Counted from the stretch's first letter, positions 23,640-33,325 are shown. The stretch is DNA of 33,875 nt from Ignavibacteriaceae bacterium (GCA_013388515.1 JACAFC010000268.1:1-33875); one strand, 5' to 3'. The notes: a model not told the origin generated them from the letters alone. Program-made: numbers and translations.

Positions 23640-25010
23640 TCACTTGACGTAGACGACCCGCTGGGTGGCTATCCTCCCGTCACCCGACGTCGCCCTTACG
23701 AGGTACACGCCGCTGGTAAGTCCCGCCTCCGGGCGCCAGACAACGTCCCCGCGGCGAGCCGCTTCCGGGAACAAGATCTCCGACCCTCCCATCGTTCTCT
23801 CACGGGTGGATGCCCAGATCCGCCTCCCGGCCGCGTCCAGGATTTCCACCACGAAAGGGTCGCCGTCCTCGGCTGAGGCGCGACTCATGCGGATGGCGCA
23901 GGCGGCGCTGAACGGATTAGGCGCAATGCGCAAGGCGGGCACCGCCGACAGCGCCGTGTCTGGCAGCGGGTCGAATCCGGAGTTCGAGCAGATCAGCAGA
24001 TTCTGGGGCTCGATGGCGGTGACCGCCAGGACGGGCGTCGTTGGCGTCAACACGGCAGGAAGAGCAGCCACAGGCGCGGGTCCATTGGGGATATCTGGCA
24101 GGTGGGCGGAGGCGAAGAGAGCACCCGCCGCCCGGCAGTTGTAGCCATCCCCGTCGAACGCGGCGAAGAGCAGATCAGACGCGCGGGCGTCGAAGTTCCA
24201 CGTGCATCCGGTCAGGGCACAGTTGCCGTCCAGGGTTCTGATGACCGAGTAGCTCTCGTCATCCTCGGCCTCTCCAAGTACGCTAGCCCAGGCGAGCGAC
24301 CCAGAAGCCCCGAACCGTATCATGTAGCAGTCGAACGCGCCGGCTCCGTAGCTGCTGGTCGATCCCGTCACAATGTACCCGCCGTCAGCGATCTCGAAGA
24401 CCGACTCCCCGGCCTCGTTTCCGGTCGCGCCGCCAACGACGGCAGCCCACTCCACCGACCCGAATGCCGTGAATCTCACAAGAAGACAGTCTCTGAACCC
24501 GGCGCCGTAGCTCCAGGTCTCACCCACGACCACACACCCTCCCTCGGGGGTCGGGACCACGGACATGCCGCGATCGTTGTAGCTCCCCCCTACGAGACAC
24601 ACCCATTCGCACAGGCCGGAAGGGGAGAGCTTGACCAGAAGGAGATCCTCTGTGTCGCCCTCGCTGAAGCTCACCGTCATGCCTGCCACGACGAAACCGC
24701 CGTCCGTGGTCTGGGCGATCGATTCGCCCCAGTCTCCACGCGGTCCCCCCAACGCTCGGGCCCAAACCACCGAGCCACCCGATGTGAGCTTCAGCACGAA
24801 GGCGTCGTCGGCCCCGGCACCGAAGCTGTCGGTCCAACCGACCACTGCGTATCCGGAATCGGCGACCGGAATCGCGGAGATGCCCCGGTCACAGCCAGCG
24901 CCGCCTATGGCGCACGCGTAGATGTCCTGGGCTCTGCCGAGGGCGGCACCAAGCAAGAGCATCAGAGTGACACCAAGGCCCGCACACAAGGCGATCCATG
25001 CCGCTCGCAT
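23640..25010 (-). CDS. Secreted five-repeat protein with FlgD/T9SS-like C-terminus
   Basis: This is a 456-residue protein. The signal peptide is about residues 1-27 (LCAGLGVTLMLLLGAALG). Five ~53-residue repeats follow with the pattern GGY-V-G-T-S(F/Y)GAG--D--L-(K/R), then GS--WA---GG---D-G-S (for example YAVVGWTDSFGAGADDAFVL and YIVTGSTSSYGAGAFDCYMI). A linker with a likely processing region precedes a C-terminal domain, LRIAPNPFSAACAIRM and TSGVYLVRATSG, ending VVYVK. The start is ATG 25010; GGGGGG lies upstream. Repeats of this class form a beta-propeller. The role is unknown; cell surface or secreted. Confidence 0.8.
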   Translation of the reverse strand: MRAAWIALCAGLGVTLMLLLGAALGRAQDIYACAIGGAGCDRGISAIPVADSGYAVVGWTDSFGAGADDAFVLKLTSGGSVVWARALGGPRGDWGESIAQTTDGGFVVAGMTVSFSEGDTEDLLLVKLSPSGLCEWVCLVGGSYNDRGMSVVPTPEGGCVVVGETWSYGAGFRDCLLVRFTAFGSVEWAAVVGGATGNEAGESVFEIADGGYIVTGSTSSYGAGAFDCYMIRFGASGSLAWASVLGEAEDDESYSVIRTLDGNCALTGCTWNFDARASDLLFAAFDGDGYNCRAAGALFASAHLPDIPNGPAPVAALPAVLTPTTPVLAVTAIEPQNLLICSNSGFDPLPDTALSAVPALRIAPNPFSAACAIRMSRASAEDGDPFVVEILDAAGRRIWASTRERTMGGSEILFPEAARRGDVVWRPEAGLTSGVYLVRATSGDGRIATQRVVYVK

Positions 25011-25883
25011 CTCGTTTGCCCCCCTTCGTCCTGAGGACGTGATTCCCGTCGAAGTCATGGGCGGAGTCGTGGACGTGGTCGGGAACGAGCTGGCGACAGA
25101 GTCGGAAGCCGAGCGGACGACGAGGTGGGGACCGATCTGACGAAGAGTGGACCGACGCCTCGCGTCAGCCAGGGGGCACACAGCTAATGTTGCTCACCAG
25201 CTCCTTCATCCACGTCTCATGGGAACGCTACGAGGATGAATTCGGGCCGATACCGATAAGGAATCTCCTCGCGCCTTCCCCCCTCCGGTTGCCCGTGAAT
25301 GATTCTACTGGAGTCGGGAGCAGCGTTCAAGATGCCGCAGGATCCGGCCCACGCCATCGACGTCAGTCAGAAAGACGAGCCTAGCTGTCAGGATCGACTT
25401 CGCCGTCGTCGAACGCTGAGGGCAACACAGAGCGTGAACATGCAACAGGCGGGCCATGCCGACATCTGCAGCGATGTCGATCTGCTGCTGATCGAGTGGA
25501 CCACGACTTCCTTCCCTGAGGGGGGTAGGAAGCCTCTGCCACTCTTTCGCCTGGGCTTCGCGGTCGACCGGCTCATCTACGCCGCTGAGGAGTTCGAGCA
25601 TCTGAAGAGCGTGGAGGTTCCGCCAAGCCTGCTCCGTGTCACGGCAGCGCGTGGAGAAGGCAGGGAGTGCCCTCCTCTACGAGGGGGTGTTCGCAGTGTC
25701 ATCGGCCATTCCCCTGAGGGTCTCCTCAGCCGATTGCTGCCGGACGATCCCACCCTGGGGTCCCTGGCTGATCAAGCAATGGAGCTTGATCTCTTCCACA
25801 TCCCAAGTCGACACCGGAGGAGACTTCATCCGACGCCGCCTTCACAGTAGCTCGAGACAGAGACTCCCGGCGACCCCTCCCGT
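25011..25883. other. Gene-poor region with a degenerate transposase-like remnant
   Basis: About 870 bp hold no intact gene. A minus-strand frame at 25305-25601 ends ...LVFLTDVDGVGRILRHLERC, which resembles the C-terminus of IS91-type transposases (CPxC... then FLTD...RILRHL). The rest of that frame is not recognisable. The block at 25243-25350 repeats the one at 10917-11085. Promoters of the leftward gene at 25010 are not evident. Confidence 0.4.
25243..25350. repeat. Degenerate dispersed repeat, copy 2
   Basis: This block is similar to 10917-11085: both share GGTTGC-CG-GA--GATTCTAC and the identical 20-mer AGATGCCGCAGGATCCGGCC (here about 25329-25348). It is more compact because it lacks the 65-bp insert of copy 1. 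Confidence 0.6.
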
Positions 25884-28800
25884 TCACTCGATGCGGAGGA
25901 CGCGTCCTGAGGCCTCGTAGCTTCCTGCTCGCACGCGCGCAAAGTAGACGCCCCCGGAGAGATCCCTCCCGGCGTCATCCTTCCCATCCCACCGGAGGAG
26001 ATGGCTGCCCGCCGCCCGCGGCTTCTCCGAGAGGCGGCACACGCGCCGGCCGGACGCGTCGAAGATCTCCACGACGACATCGTCCTCGCGAGGGAGATCG
26101 AAGACGATCTCCACCGGTCCCGGCGAAGGATTGGGGCGCAAGGGATGCAGTGCGAAGGCGGCCGGCGGCGCGCCTGCGCCGGCGACATCCACGACGGGAC
26201 CCGCAATCGAAGCGGCTCCGCTCCGGTTGTCTGCGTCGTCGGTCGAAGTCAGGTGGTAGTAGCCGTACGGTTCGTCCGAAACATCCTGGATCGTCTGCAC
26301 GGAATGGGCTATGAGGACCGCAGTCTCATCGAACTGGTCATTCGCCGAGCCGAAGAGACTGAAGTAAGCGAAGTCCTCATCGGCCGGCGGATCCCACGCG
26401 AGGATCCCCGGCGCGGCGAATTGGAGTCCGGACGGAACCTGGGGAGCGATGTTGTCGATGGAGTAGCCGCTGTCCGGCTCGCTCGCGTACCAGATCGAGG
26501 GCGTCGTCGTGTGTGTCGTGATGCAGTAGGTGGTCCAGGGGACGCCGGAACCTGTGGAATCTCCGTTGGTCGGAACGCGGACCAGGTACTGGTCCCGTTG
26601 CGTGGCGGCGACCCATGCGATCGCCTCCCACGTGCCCGAGGGCATGTCGCCTACGGCTCGCTCACCATCGAGAACGAAGACACGTCCTTCGAGCGCGCGA
26701 ATCCGCTCCTTGTCGAAGGAGACGAGCCCAGGCAGATTCGCATCCTCAATGGATGCGGGAACCGGCGCCGATTCGACGCGCCCCTTCAGGAGTTCACTGT
26801 CGACGCGGCTGTAGACTTGGTATCCAGTCACCGGGGTCGCCGCCTCGGACGTGAAGTCGTAGCCGGAGCGCCCAAAGGAGAGCCGGACCTCGCCTCCCTG
26901 GTCGCTGGGGACATCGGCAATGCCGTCGCTCTCGGCGCTCTCGTAGAACCAGTCGATCGTCGCCTCATCGACGACCCCATTGACGACGGGATACCCCACC
27001 TCGTGCGTGGTTCTCCAGCGGAGATCGGTGCCGAACGTGGTGAATTGGATCTCGACTCCGTCGGGAGTCGCCGAAGTCCAGACACTCCCGCCGCTGGCTG
27101 TGAGATCCCAATTCACAACCCCCGACTGCACAGCGGAGACGCGAGCGCGAACTATGGGTATCGAGACCGATGATAGCGCGAGAGACTGGCCTCGGGAACG
27201 AGTGGCATCGAAGCCGTCCTGGCGAAGCACTCGGATGAAGAACCCGCTTCCTCCCACAAGGAGGTAGGAGCCGATGGGAATCGGGGCGAAGAGAGAGTAG
27301 CCGCCGATGCGGTAGAGCACCGTAGGATTCCAGGGGTCGCTCACGTCCACGACGAGCGCCCCAGAGTGTTCGCCAACGTATAGACGATCCCCTTCGAGGC
27401 CGACGCTGTATACATCGCCGAGGCTTCCGACGGAACTGATCAGCGCGGGTGCGACAGGATTCGTGACATCGATGATCTGCATCGCGAACCGATCCGCCAC
27501 ATAGGCGATGTTCCCCCCCACGGCTACCTCATACGACGCGTGGGGCGTGTTGTAGGTCCCCAACAGAACCGGGCTGGCCGGATTCGCCACATTGAAGATC
27601 TGTAGACCCGCCGAGGCATCGGCCAGATAAGCCCGGTCGCCGGCGACGACGATCCCTCGCGCGGAGCCGGCGGTGTCGTAGGAGCCCAGCAGGGTCGGGC
27701 TGGTCGGCGTCGTCACATTGTAAACCCGAAGTCCGCTGTTCCCGCACCCGAGGTAGAGATGGTTCCCGTCTAGGAACAGTCCTTGGACATCCTCTGGCAG
27801 GTTGACCGAAGCGGCCTGCACCGGCGCGTCGGGGTTCGACACATCGATCACCTTGAGCGTCGCGCCGTCTCCCAGGTAGGCATACTTGCCCGCCACCGCC
27901 ACATTCGAGATGAAGTTCGGGGTGTCGAGGCTGCCCCGCGACACGGGGTTGCCCAGATCGGAGATGTCGATGATCCGGAAGCCGTTGTCGCTGTCGGCGA
28001 TATACGCGAGGGTCCCACCGACCGCCCCGTCGATGGTAAGGCCGAGTTGAAGGCTCCCCGCGCTGATCGACTCCGTGACATTCACCGCCACTTGGATGAC
28101 CCGGAACCCTCCGTTGCCATCGGCCAGGAAGGCATGCTCTCCCTCGACGATGACATCCCTAGCCGATGTGGTGTCATAGACGAAGACGAGTCTCGGCGCA
28201 GACTCGTCGGAGATGTCGACGACGCTAATACCGGCGGCCGAGGCGGCTACATAGGCTCGGTCCGCGTTGGCGAATACGTCTCCCGCGCTGGGGACCGACA
28301 CCGAGCCGACCAGGGATGGCGCGGAGCGATTCGTCAGGTCGTAGATCAACAGCAGGCCGGTGGAGTCGGTGACATACGCCCGATTGCCTCGGACATCGAT
28401 CCCGAAATTGTTGCCGGGCGTGTCCACGGTGGTCAGCAGGATCGGGGACGAAGGGTTCGTGATGTCGAAGACGAGAAAGCCGGGAGATCCGTCGGCGAGG
28501 TAGAGGTAGTCCCCGTCGACTTCCGCATCCGTGGCCGAGCCGGCGGTGTTGTATGTCGCCAGAATGGACGGGGCCGCCGGATTGCTGACCGAGATGACCC
28601 GTAGTCCGCTGGACCCGTCGGCAATATAGGCATGGTCCCCGTCGACGGCGATCCCGGTCGCGCCCGTGGTGGCCACGCTCCCGACCAGAACGGGGGCGGA
28701 AGGATTCGCCACGCTCACGATCTTGAGCCCGCCGGTGCCGGCGGCAAGGAAGACATAGTCTCCGGAAGCAACGACGGCCTGTCCCACCGCGGCAAAGGTC

Positions 28801-29141
28801 GAGAGGTGGGTCGGGTTCTGCGGATCGGAAATGTCGATGGTCAGCAGGCCGGCGGAGAAGTCGGTGACATAGGCATAGTCTCCGTCGATGGCGATGCCGG
28901 TTGCGTTTCCTGGCGAGGCGAGGGACCCGACCTGAGAGGGCGTGAAGGGAAAGTAGCGAAGCTCTCCCGCCGCCGTGTTCCAGTCGACAGTCGTCTGCCC
29001 AGAGTCTTTGTAGGTCGTCGAGGAGAAGGTCTCGGTGTAGGTCCTGGGGACTCCCGCCAACGAGCGGAGAGGGTTGATACACGCGAAGGTGGCGAAGAGC
29101 GAGAGGATCGTCAAGGGAATGGCCGGGCGAACCGCACGCAT
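25884..29141 (-). CDS. Secreted LVIVD-repeat protein with FlgD/T9SS-like C-terminus
   Basis: This 1085-residue protein starts at ATG 29141 with GGAGG 8 nt upstream. A signal peptide (about 1-28) is followed by about 13 LVIVD repeats (for example GLLTIDISDPQNPTHL, GLRVISVSNPAAPSIL, GLQIFNVANPASPVLL, AMQIIDVTNPVAPALI) that form a beta-propeller through roughly residue 630. A beta-rich middle region and a C-terminal sorting domain follow (PLRPNPSPGPVEIVFDLP, SGGVYFARVRAG). LVIVD proteins are usually surface or secreted. It is divergent from the YVTN protein across 385 bp. The overlapping plus-strand frame of 390 codons is a shadow. Confidence 0.88.
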   Translation of the reverse strand: MRAVRPAIPLTILSLFATFACINPLRSLAGVPRTYTETFSSTTYKDSGQTTVDWNTAAGELRYFPFTPSQVGSLASPGNATGIAIDGDYAYVTDFSAGLLTIDISDPQNPTHLSTFAAVGQAVVASGDYVFLAAGTGGLKIVSVANPSAPVLVGSVATTGATGIAVDGDHAYIADGSSGLRVISVSNPAAPSILATYNTAGSATDAEVDGDYLYLADGSPGFLVFDITNPSSPILLTTVDTPGNNFGIDVRGNRAYVTDSTGLLLIYDLTNRSAPSLVGSVSVPSAGDVFANADRAYVAASAAGISVVDISDESAPRLVFVYDTTSARDVIVEGEHAFLADGNGGFRVIQVAVNVTESISAGSLQLGLTIDGAVGGTLAYIADSDNGFRIIDISDLGNPVSRGSLDTPNFISNVAVAGKYAYLGDGATLKVIDVSNPDAPVQAASVNLPEDVQGLFLDGNHLYLGCGNSGLRVYNVTTPTSPTLLGSYDTAGSARGIVVAGDRAYLADASAGLQIFNVANPASPVLLGTYNTPHASYEVAVGGNIAYVADRFAMQIIDVTNPVAPALISSVGSLGDVYSVGLEGDRLYVGEHSGALVVDVSDPWNPTVLYRIGGYSLFAPIPIGSYLLVGGSGFFIRVLRQDGFDATRSRGQSLALSSVSIPIVRARVSAVQSGVVNWDLTASGGSVWTSATPDGVEIQFTTFGTDLRWRTTHEVGYPVVNGVVDEATIDWFYESAESDGIADVPSDQGGEVRLSFGRSGYDFTSEAATPVTGYQVYSRVDSELLKGRVESAPVPASIEDANLPGLVSFDKERIRALEGRVFVLDGERAVGDMPSGTWEAIAWVAATQRDQYLVRVPTNGDSTGSGVPWTTYCITTHTTTPSIWYASEPDSGYSIDNIAPQVPSGLQFAAPGILAWDPPADEDFAYFSLFGSANDQFDETAVLIAHSVQTIQDVSDEPYGYYHLTSTDDADNRSGAASIAGPVVDVAGAGAPPAAFALHPLRPNPSPGPVEIVFDLPREDDVVVEIFDASGRRVCRLSEKPRAAGSHLLRWDGKDDAGRDLSGGVYFARVRAGSYEASGRVLRIE

Positions 29142-29526
29142 GGGAAAACCTCCATGGCTAGCGACAGAAGACCGATCTATTAGCACCATGCAAATCGAAG
29201 GACAGGAAATCTTATATCAGTCGACTTCCAATGTCAAGACCGGTCGCGTTGGGCCACAGGGCGTCCTTCCTGCAAACCCTATCCGCCTTGGCATTCATGC
29301 GGTTAGACCGACACACCGGTCCACTTGCCGCCGCGCTTTTCATCAATCTCCGCGCGGCTCACCGAGCACCATGCCGTACTCGGATTCAGGAGACACGGGA
29401 TGTCCCCCTGGTCCAGGTCCGCGATCTGATTGACAGCGGCGCCCTGTTCGTAGGATCCTTATGGGTGCCAGAGTACCCGCTCGCTCTGACTTTAGGGGGC
29501 GCCCCCTTGCCCCCTGGGAGGGTTCG
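29142..29526. other. Divergent intergenic region
   Basis: No gene is seen in 385 bp. It holds the leftward promoter described separately. The rightward promoter for the YVTN gene is not obvious. The stretch 29485-29525 has inverted GC runs (GGGGGCGCCCCC with CCCCTGGGAGGG) that may form a structure ahead of the start. Confidence 0.35.
29209..29237 (-). promoter_or_regulatory. Sigma-70-type promoter of the LVIVD gene
   Basis: On the minus strand a perfect TTGACA (29232-29237), a 17-bp spacer and TAAGAT (29209-29214) point to a start near 29202, about 60 nt upstream of the ATG. It is the best-looking housekeeping-type promoter in the window. Confidence 0.7.
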
Positions 29527-31857
29527 ATGGCTACCCAGCGTTCTTCCCGCGCATACCCGATGGTTCCACATGACCAGAGGAAGCGCAGGCGGCGCCGTAA
29601 GCGCGGAATGGCGGCGGCGATGCTGCCCGTGTTTCTCGCCTTTTTCTCTGGGATCGCTTGGGCAGATCTCACGTTGCTCGAGACGATCCCTCTCAACGAT
29701 CCCCAGATCGGGAGCGAGCCGTGGGGTGTCGCCGTCTCTTCGGCGGATCACCGCGTCTACGTCGCCTGCATCCACGGCCCCTCGCACCTTGTCGTGCTGG
29801 ACGGAATCGACAACACGATTCTCGGCAGGGCCCCCCTCACCGGGCCGTATCCGCACGGCGTGGAGGTGAACCTTGCGGGGGACCGCGTCTTCGTGGCGAG
29901 CTCGGGGGGCAGCGTGTCGATCGTCGATGCGGAGACGCTTCAGGAGTTGTTCGTCGCTGCCCACGGCGGCACCCTCATGGATCTCTGCTACAGGGAAGGC
30001 TCAGCCGGCGTGAACACCCTCTACGTGGCGGATGAGGCGAATGCGCGCGTGCTCGTTCTTGATGCGGAGGATGGCAGACTCCTGGGAACGATCCCCGTCG
30101 GCAACTACCCCTATGACATCTGCATCAACCGCTCGACGGATCGGGTATACGTGACGAACCTGAGCGACTGGACGGTGAGCGTGATCGAGTGCGCGACGAA
30201 CAGCGTGATCGCCACGATCCCGGTCGGCGCCTATCCGGAGGGAATCGACGTCGACCCGGGTCTCAATAGGATCTACGTGGCCAACCGGGACGACAACACG
30301 GTCTCGATCATCGACGGTTTCGAGAACGTGGTCATCGAGACCGTGCCCGTGGGCGAGACGCCCCGGCGCGTGGCCGTCGATCCCGTGACCCACAATGTCT
30401 TCGTGGTCAACGAGGCCACTCGGAACGTCAGTATCCTGACGCCGGGTGGACCGATCGCCTTCACCTTTCCCGTGGGCCTCGACGCCCGCGGAGGCGCCTG
30501 CGTGGATGCTGTTCTGGGCAAGGCCTTCATCACGAATCTGGGAAGCGAGGACTTGACCTACTTCCTCGAGGGTCTCCCTTACGCCTTCGGTACGATCCGG
30601 CTTCGTTTCACCCCTGGACCCGTGACCCTGGCGCCGCCGGTCGAAGGAAGTCCCTCCGGTTTCCGGACCGTCGCGATCGCAAACAGCCGCGGGAACGACA
30701 TCCTCCACATGGATCCGGAAGGCGGATCGACGATCGGGACGCACGTCATCGAGTATGTCCCCACCGATGTCGATCTGCGCATCCGCGACTCCCTCCTGGG
30801 CGCCGGGATCGACGCATCGAACAGGATCGTCCTTCTCGACCTGGCGTCGGGCGTGATCCTGCACCGCGTCCGCGTGGGGCGGGGGCCGCGCGGGGTCGCG
30901 ATCCGTAGGGACCGGGACGTGGCGTACGTCGCCAACCGCGACTCGGAGGATCTCTCCGTCGTCGACACGCAGGGGGGAAGCGTCATCACCACGGTTCCCC
31001 TCGGCTACTCCGCGATGGACGTGGATGTGAACGAGACCACCGACCGCGTCTATGTCGTGACATGGTGGGGTCTCCTGTGGACCCTGGACGGGACGACCCA
31101 CGAGGTCCTCGACTCGATCTCGCTCCATGGCTTCTGCGAGCCGAACTGGGTCGCTGTCGATGAGTCCCGCAACCTGATTTACGTGACGGCTCTGAACTGC
31201 AACGTTCTCTGGATCGTCGACGGGGCGAGGAACCAGTTGATCGCCACCCTCGTGCTCCCCGATTTCCCGGGCGGGGTGTCGGTGAACGAGACCATCAAGC
31301 GTGCCTACGTCTGTACGACCCAGTCCTTGCTCGCGATCGGACCCGGGCACCTCATCGAGGACGTGTTGGAGTTCCCGGCCGCGAGCCTGACCCGATGCGC
31401 GGCCGACCCGACCAGCCGGAGAGTGTATGTGTCGGCTACCGATTCGGGCGGCGGCAAGCTGATCGTGGTTCTGGACGGGGACCCTGCGGGGATCGTGGAT
31501 GAAGGAGCGGGATCCGGGCGCGCGTCTGAGGACGCGGCGGAGCGCCCCTTGCTGGCGCTCGGCTCGAGAAACCCGGTTGTCCTCTCAAGAGATGCTCGGA
31601 TCGACTTCGAGCTGTCGCTTGCAGCAGTCGCGACGGCTAGGGCCGGCGTGTTCGAGACGACCGGCCGCCTGGTGCGCGATCTGATGCCGGACGCGGTTCA
31701 TCCACTCGCGGCGGGCAGCTATCCCCTCTCGTGGGACTGCACCGATCCGTATGGCCGCAGAGTTCCCGCCGGGGTCTACCACGTCCGTGCGCACGGCATC
31801 GAAGTGGCGACGGAGAAGGAAATCCACGCGACGCTCAGGCTCGTTGTGATCCGGTAG
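29527..31857 (+). CDS. Secreted YVTN beta-propeller protein with FlgD/T9SS-like C-terminus
   Basis: This is a 776-residue protein. The start at ATG 29527 is supported by GGGAGGG. A long basic n-region (RKRRRRRKR) precedes a hydrophobic signal segment ending GIAWA, with cleavage likely before DLT. YVTN-type repeats follow, for example RVYVTNLSDWTVSVIE, RIYVANRDDNTVSIID, NVFVVNEATRNVSIL and VAYVANRDSEDLSVVD, through roughly residue 650. The C-terminal domain has DPYGRRVPAGVYHVRAHG. Beta-propeller; surface or secreted. The role is unknown. Confidence 0.88.
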   Translation: MATQRSSRAYPMVPHDQRKRRRRRKRGMAAAMLPVFLAFFSGIAWADLTLLETIPLNDPQIGSEPWGVAVSSADHRVYVACIHGPSHLVVLDGIDNTILGRAPLTGPYPHGVEVNLAGDRVFVASSGGSVSIVDAETLQELFVAAHGGTLMDLCYREGSAGVNTLYVADEANARVLVLDAEDGRLLGTIPVGNYPYDICINRSTDRVYVTNLSDWTVSVIECATNSVIATIPVGAYPEGIDVDPGLNRIYVANRDDNTVSIIDGFENVVIETVPVGETPRRVAVDPVTHNVFVVNEATRNVSILTPGGPIAFTFPVGLDARGGACVDAVLGKAFITNLGSEDLTYFLEGLPYAFGTIRLRFTPGPVTLAPPVEGSPSGFRTVAIANSRGNDILHMDPEGGSTIGTHVIEYVPTDVDLRIRDSLLGAGIDASNRIVLLDLASGVILHRVRVGRGPRGVAIRRDRDVAYVANRDSEDLSVVDTQGGSVITTVPLGYSAMDVDVNETTDRVYVVTWWGLLWTLDGTTHEVLDSISLHGFCEPNWVAVDESRNLIYVTALNCNVLWIVDGARNQLIATLVLPDFPGGVSVNETIKRAYVCTTQSLLAIGPGHLIEDVLEFPAASLTRCAADPTSRRVYVSATDSGGGKLIVVLDGDPAGIVDEGAGSGRASEDAAERPLLALGSRNPVVLSRDARIDFELSLAAVATARAGVFETTGRLVRDLMPDAVHPLAAGSYPLSWDCTDPYGRRVPAGVYHVRAHGIEVATEKEIHATLRLVVIR

Positions 31858-32563
31858 TTCCGGCCGCCGAGACTCTCCCGGTCCCGCAGTCCGCGAAGAC
31901 TCCGTAACCCCGCTTTCGCGCGGACTTTCCGCCGCCAACCTATGGTAGGCTCCGCAGCCTCATGGCCACATTCACATCCGCTCTGCTCCAGATCCTACGG
32001 ACTAGATTCCATGCCCGGGCTACACCCGTCCGCGGATGGCACGGTTCTCGTGGACGAAGCCCCTCGTTTGACCTGAGGTCTCGAATTCCCTTTACATTCG
32101 TGACGGTCGGTGCGTAGAATCGGGCCGATCCTTCAGGGGGGATCGAGCGCGATAGGGGCGCTGCCTCGATCCTGGCTTCATGCTGGCGCGCCAAGGCAGT
32201 GCGCGCCGGGGCAAATGGAGCGTCCATGACTGCGCCCCGCCCTTCCACTGACCGCGGTGGTGCCTTCCTTCTCCAGGGGTGGCAGCGATCCGCCCGCCCG
32301 CCCTCGACGCTTCGCAACCACCAGTCAGAGAGCTGCGCGAACCGGCCGAGGCCACATCCGGCGGGACAGTTGGTCGACCAGCTCTCCACGGCGCATCTCA
32401 TTGGGAACGAGCGAATTCTCCCCCGGCGAACCTCCCGTGGCGATCCTCAGGGACGAACCTCTATTTCGGACGCATTCCCAGAATCGAATTCGAGTTGGCT
32501 GAGCGCACTTGCTCAAGGCTTGGGCTCGATGAGAGCTAGGTTCTTCTGACTCAAGGAGGGGGT
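31858..32563. other. Non-coding stretch, about 700 bp
   Basis: Frames here are short, Arg/Pro-rich and without ribosome sites, so I do not call any gene. One good promoter-like pair is described at 32091-32120. Nothing else is recognised. Confidence 0.4.
32091..32120 (+). promoter_or_regulatory. Possible sigma-70 promoter
   Basis: TTTACA (32091-32096) and TAGAAT (32115-32120), 18 bp apart, are each 5/6 matches. The next credible start codon is 437 nt downstream at 32564, so the transcript would have a long leader, or the match may be chance. Confidence 0.4.
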
Positions 32564-33034
32564 ATGGACAAGCCGCGTATTCTCTTCGTCAGCAGCTATC
32601 ACGGGACGAGAAGTCGAATCGCGGAGGAGTTCGTCAACAAGCTAGCGCCGGGGAAGGCGGAGGCATGCAGTTCCAGCTTCGAGAGCGGGAAGATCGATCC
32701 GCTGGCGATCGCCGTCATGGGGGAGATCGGGATCGAGCTGTCGTCCGAGGGCCCCAAGACTGTCTTCGCCCGGCACGGGGATCGGGAAGCGTTCGACTTC
32801 ATCGTCACCTTGTCTGAGGGGGCCGCGAGGGGGCACCTCTCCGTGTTCGAGGTCAATGTGGATGCTCTTTTCACCAGGAGTGCCCAGAGGCATCATTGGT
32901 CCGTGCCCAGCTTCGAGAACGTTGACGCGACCGGGGAGCAACGGTGGAACCGGGCACGCAAGATCCGGGACATGATTCGAAGGAAAGTCGCCGCGCTTCC
33001 TCCCCAGGCGGGCGTGCGCATTGACATCGAGTGA
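32564..33034 (+). CDS. Low-molecular-weight phosphatase/arsenate-reductase fold protein lacking catalytic cysteine
   Basis: This 156-residue protein starts at ATG 32564, with AAGGAGGGGGT just upstream. It follows the ArsC/LMW-PTPase layout: an N-terminal strand and P-loop, ILFVSSYHGTRSRIAEEFVN, then a central GIELSSEGPKTV segment, FDFIVTLSEGA, and WSVPSFEN near the C-terminus. In active members the P-loop is C-x5-R-S; here that cysteine is Ser (FVSSYHGTRSR). The second redox cysteine (VTVC / VTLC position) is also Ser (VTLSEG). Only one cysteine (residue ~34) remains. It is therefore unlikely to be an arsenate reductase or tyrosine phosphatase; a binding or regulatory role, or decay, is possible. 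Confidence 0.8.
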   Translation: MDKPRILFVSSYHGTRSRIAEEFVNKLAPGKAEACSSSFESGKIDPLAIAVMGEIGIELSSEGPKTVFARHGDREAFDFIVTLSEGAARGHLSVFEVNVDALFTRSAQRHHWSVPSFENVDATGEQRWNRARKIRDMIRRKVAALPPQAGVRIDIE

Positions 33035-33171
33035 GGCGAGCAAGGCGCAGAGGAAGCCACATCGATCCTGGCAGGCTTCCATGAGCTGCCATGGGAGCCT
33101 CCCCATCCACGGTGGAAAGCCGTGTCCCCATCCGACCAAGGAGTGTATCATGAGCTTGCGGTGAGGATGCG

Positions 33172-33325
33172 CGCGAGCCTCGATCCAGAGCACCGTGCCC
33201 TCAGCCGCGGAATCCGCGATGGCGAACTCGAGGTCGACCGGACCGCTGAGCGGAGTCCCCTCATCGTCGGTCAGGTACCCCTGGTAGCTCACAAGTGGTA
33301 GGGCGGCCGGAGCGGCGACGGCGGC
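33172..33325 (-). pseudogene. N-terminal fragment of a fibre-like surface protein
   Basis: The minus strand reads AAVAAPAALPLVSYQGYLTD, then EGTPLSGPVDLEFAIADSAA and VLWIEAR in one frame. This matches the opening of the 782-residue fibre-like protein (ITFQG...LVFALF...SLW) and begins with what looks like the end of a signal peptide. An in-frame stop at 33326-33328 removes the start and the sequence becomes unrecognisable beyond VLWIEAR. It is a dead fragment. Confidence 0.55.

Noticed and set aside
26001-27173. A 390-codon plus-strand ORF
   Set aside because: It is antisense to the LVIVD gene, has no ribosome site and has the composition of a high-GC shadow frame.
30001-31350. A 449-codon minus-strand ORF
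   Set aside because: It is antisense to the YVTN gene and rich in His/Asp/Val from the complement of conserved repeats; no protein features.
32199-32549. A 116-codon plus-strand ORF upstream of the ArsC-like gene
   Set aside because: Arg/Pro/Ser-rich with no recognisable pattern or ribosome site; neighbouring frames are similarly open.
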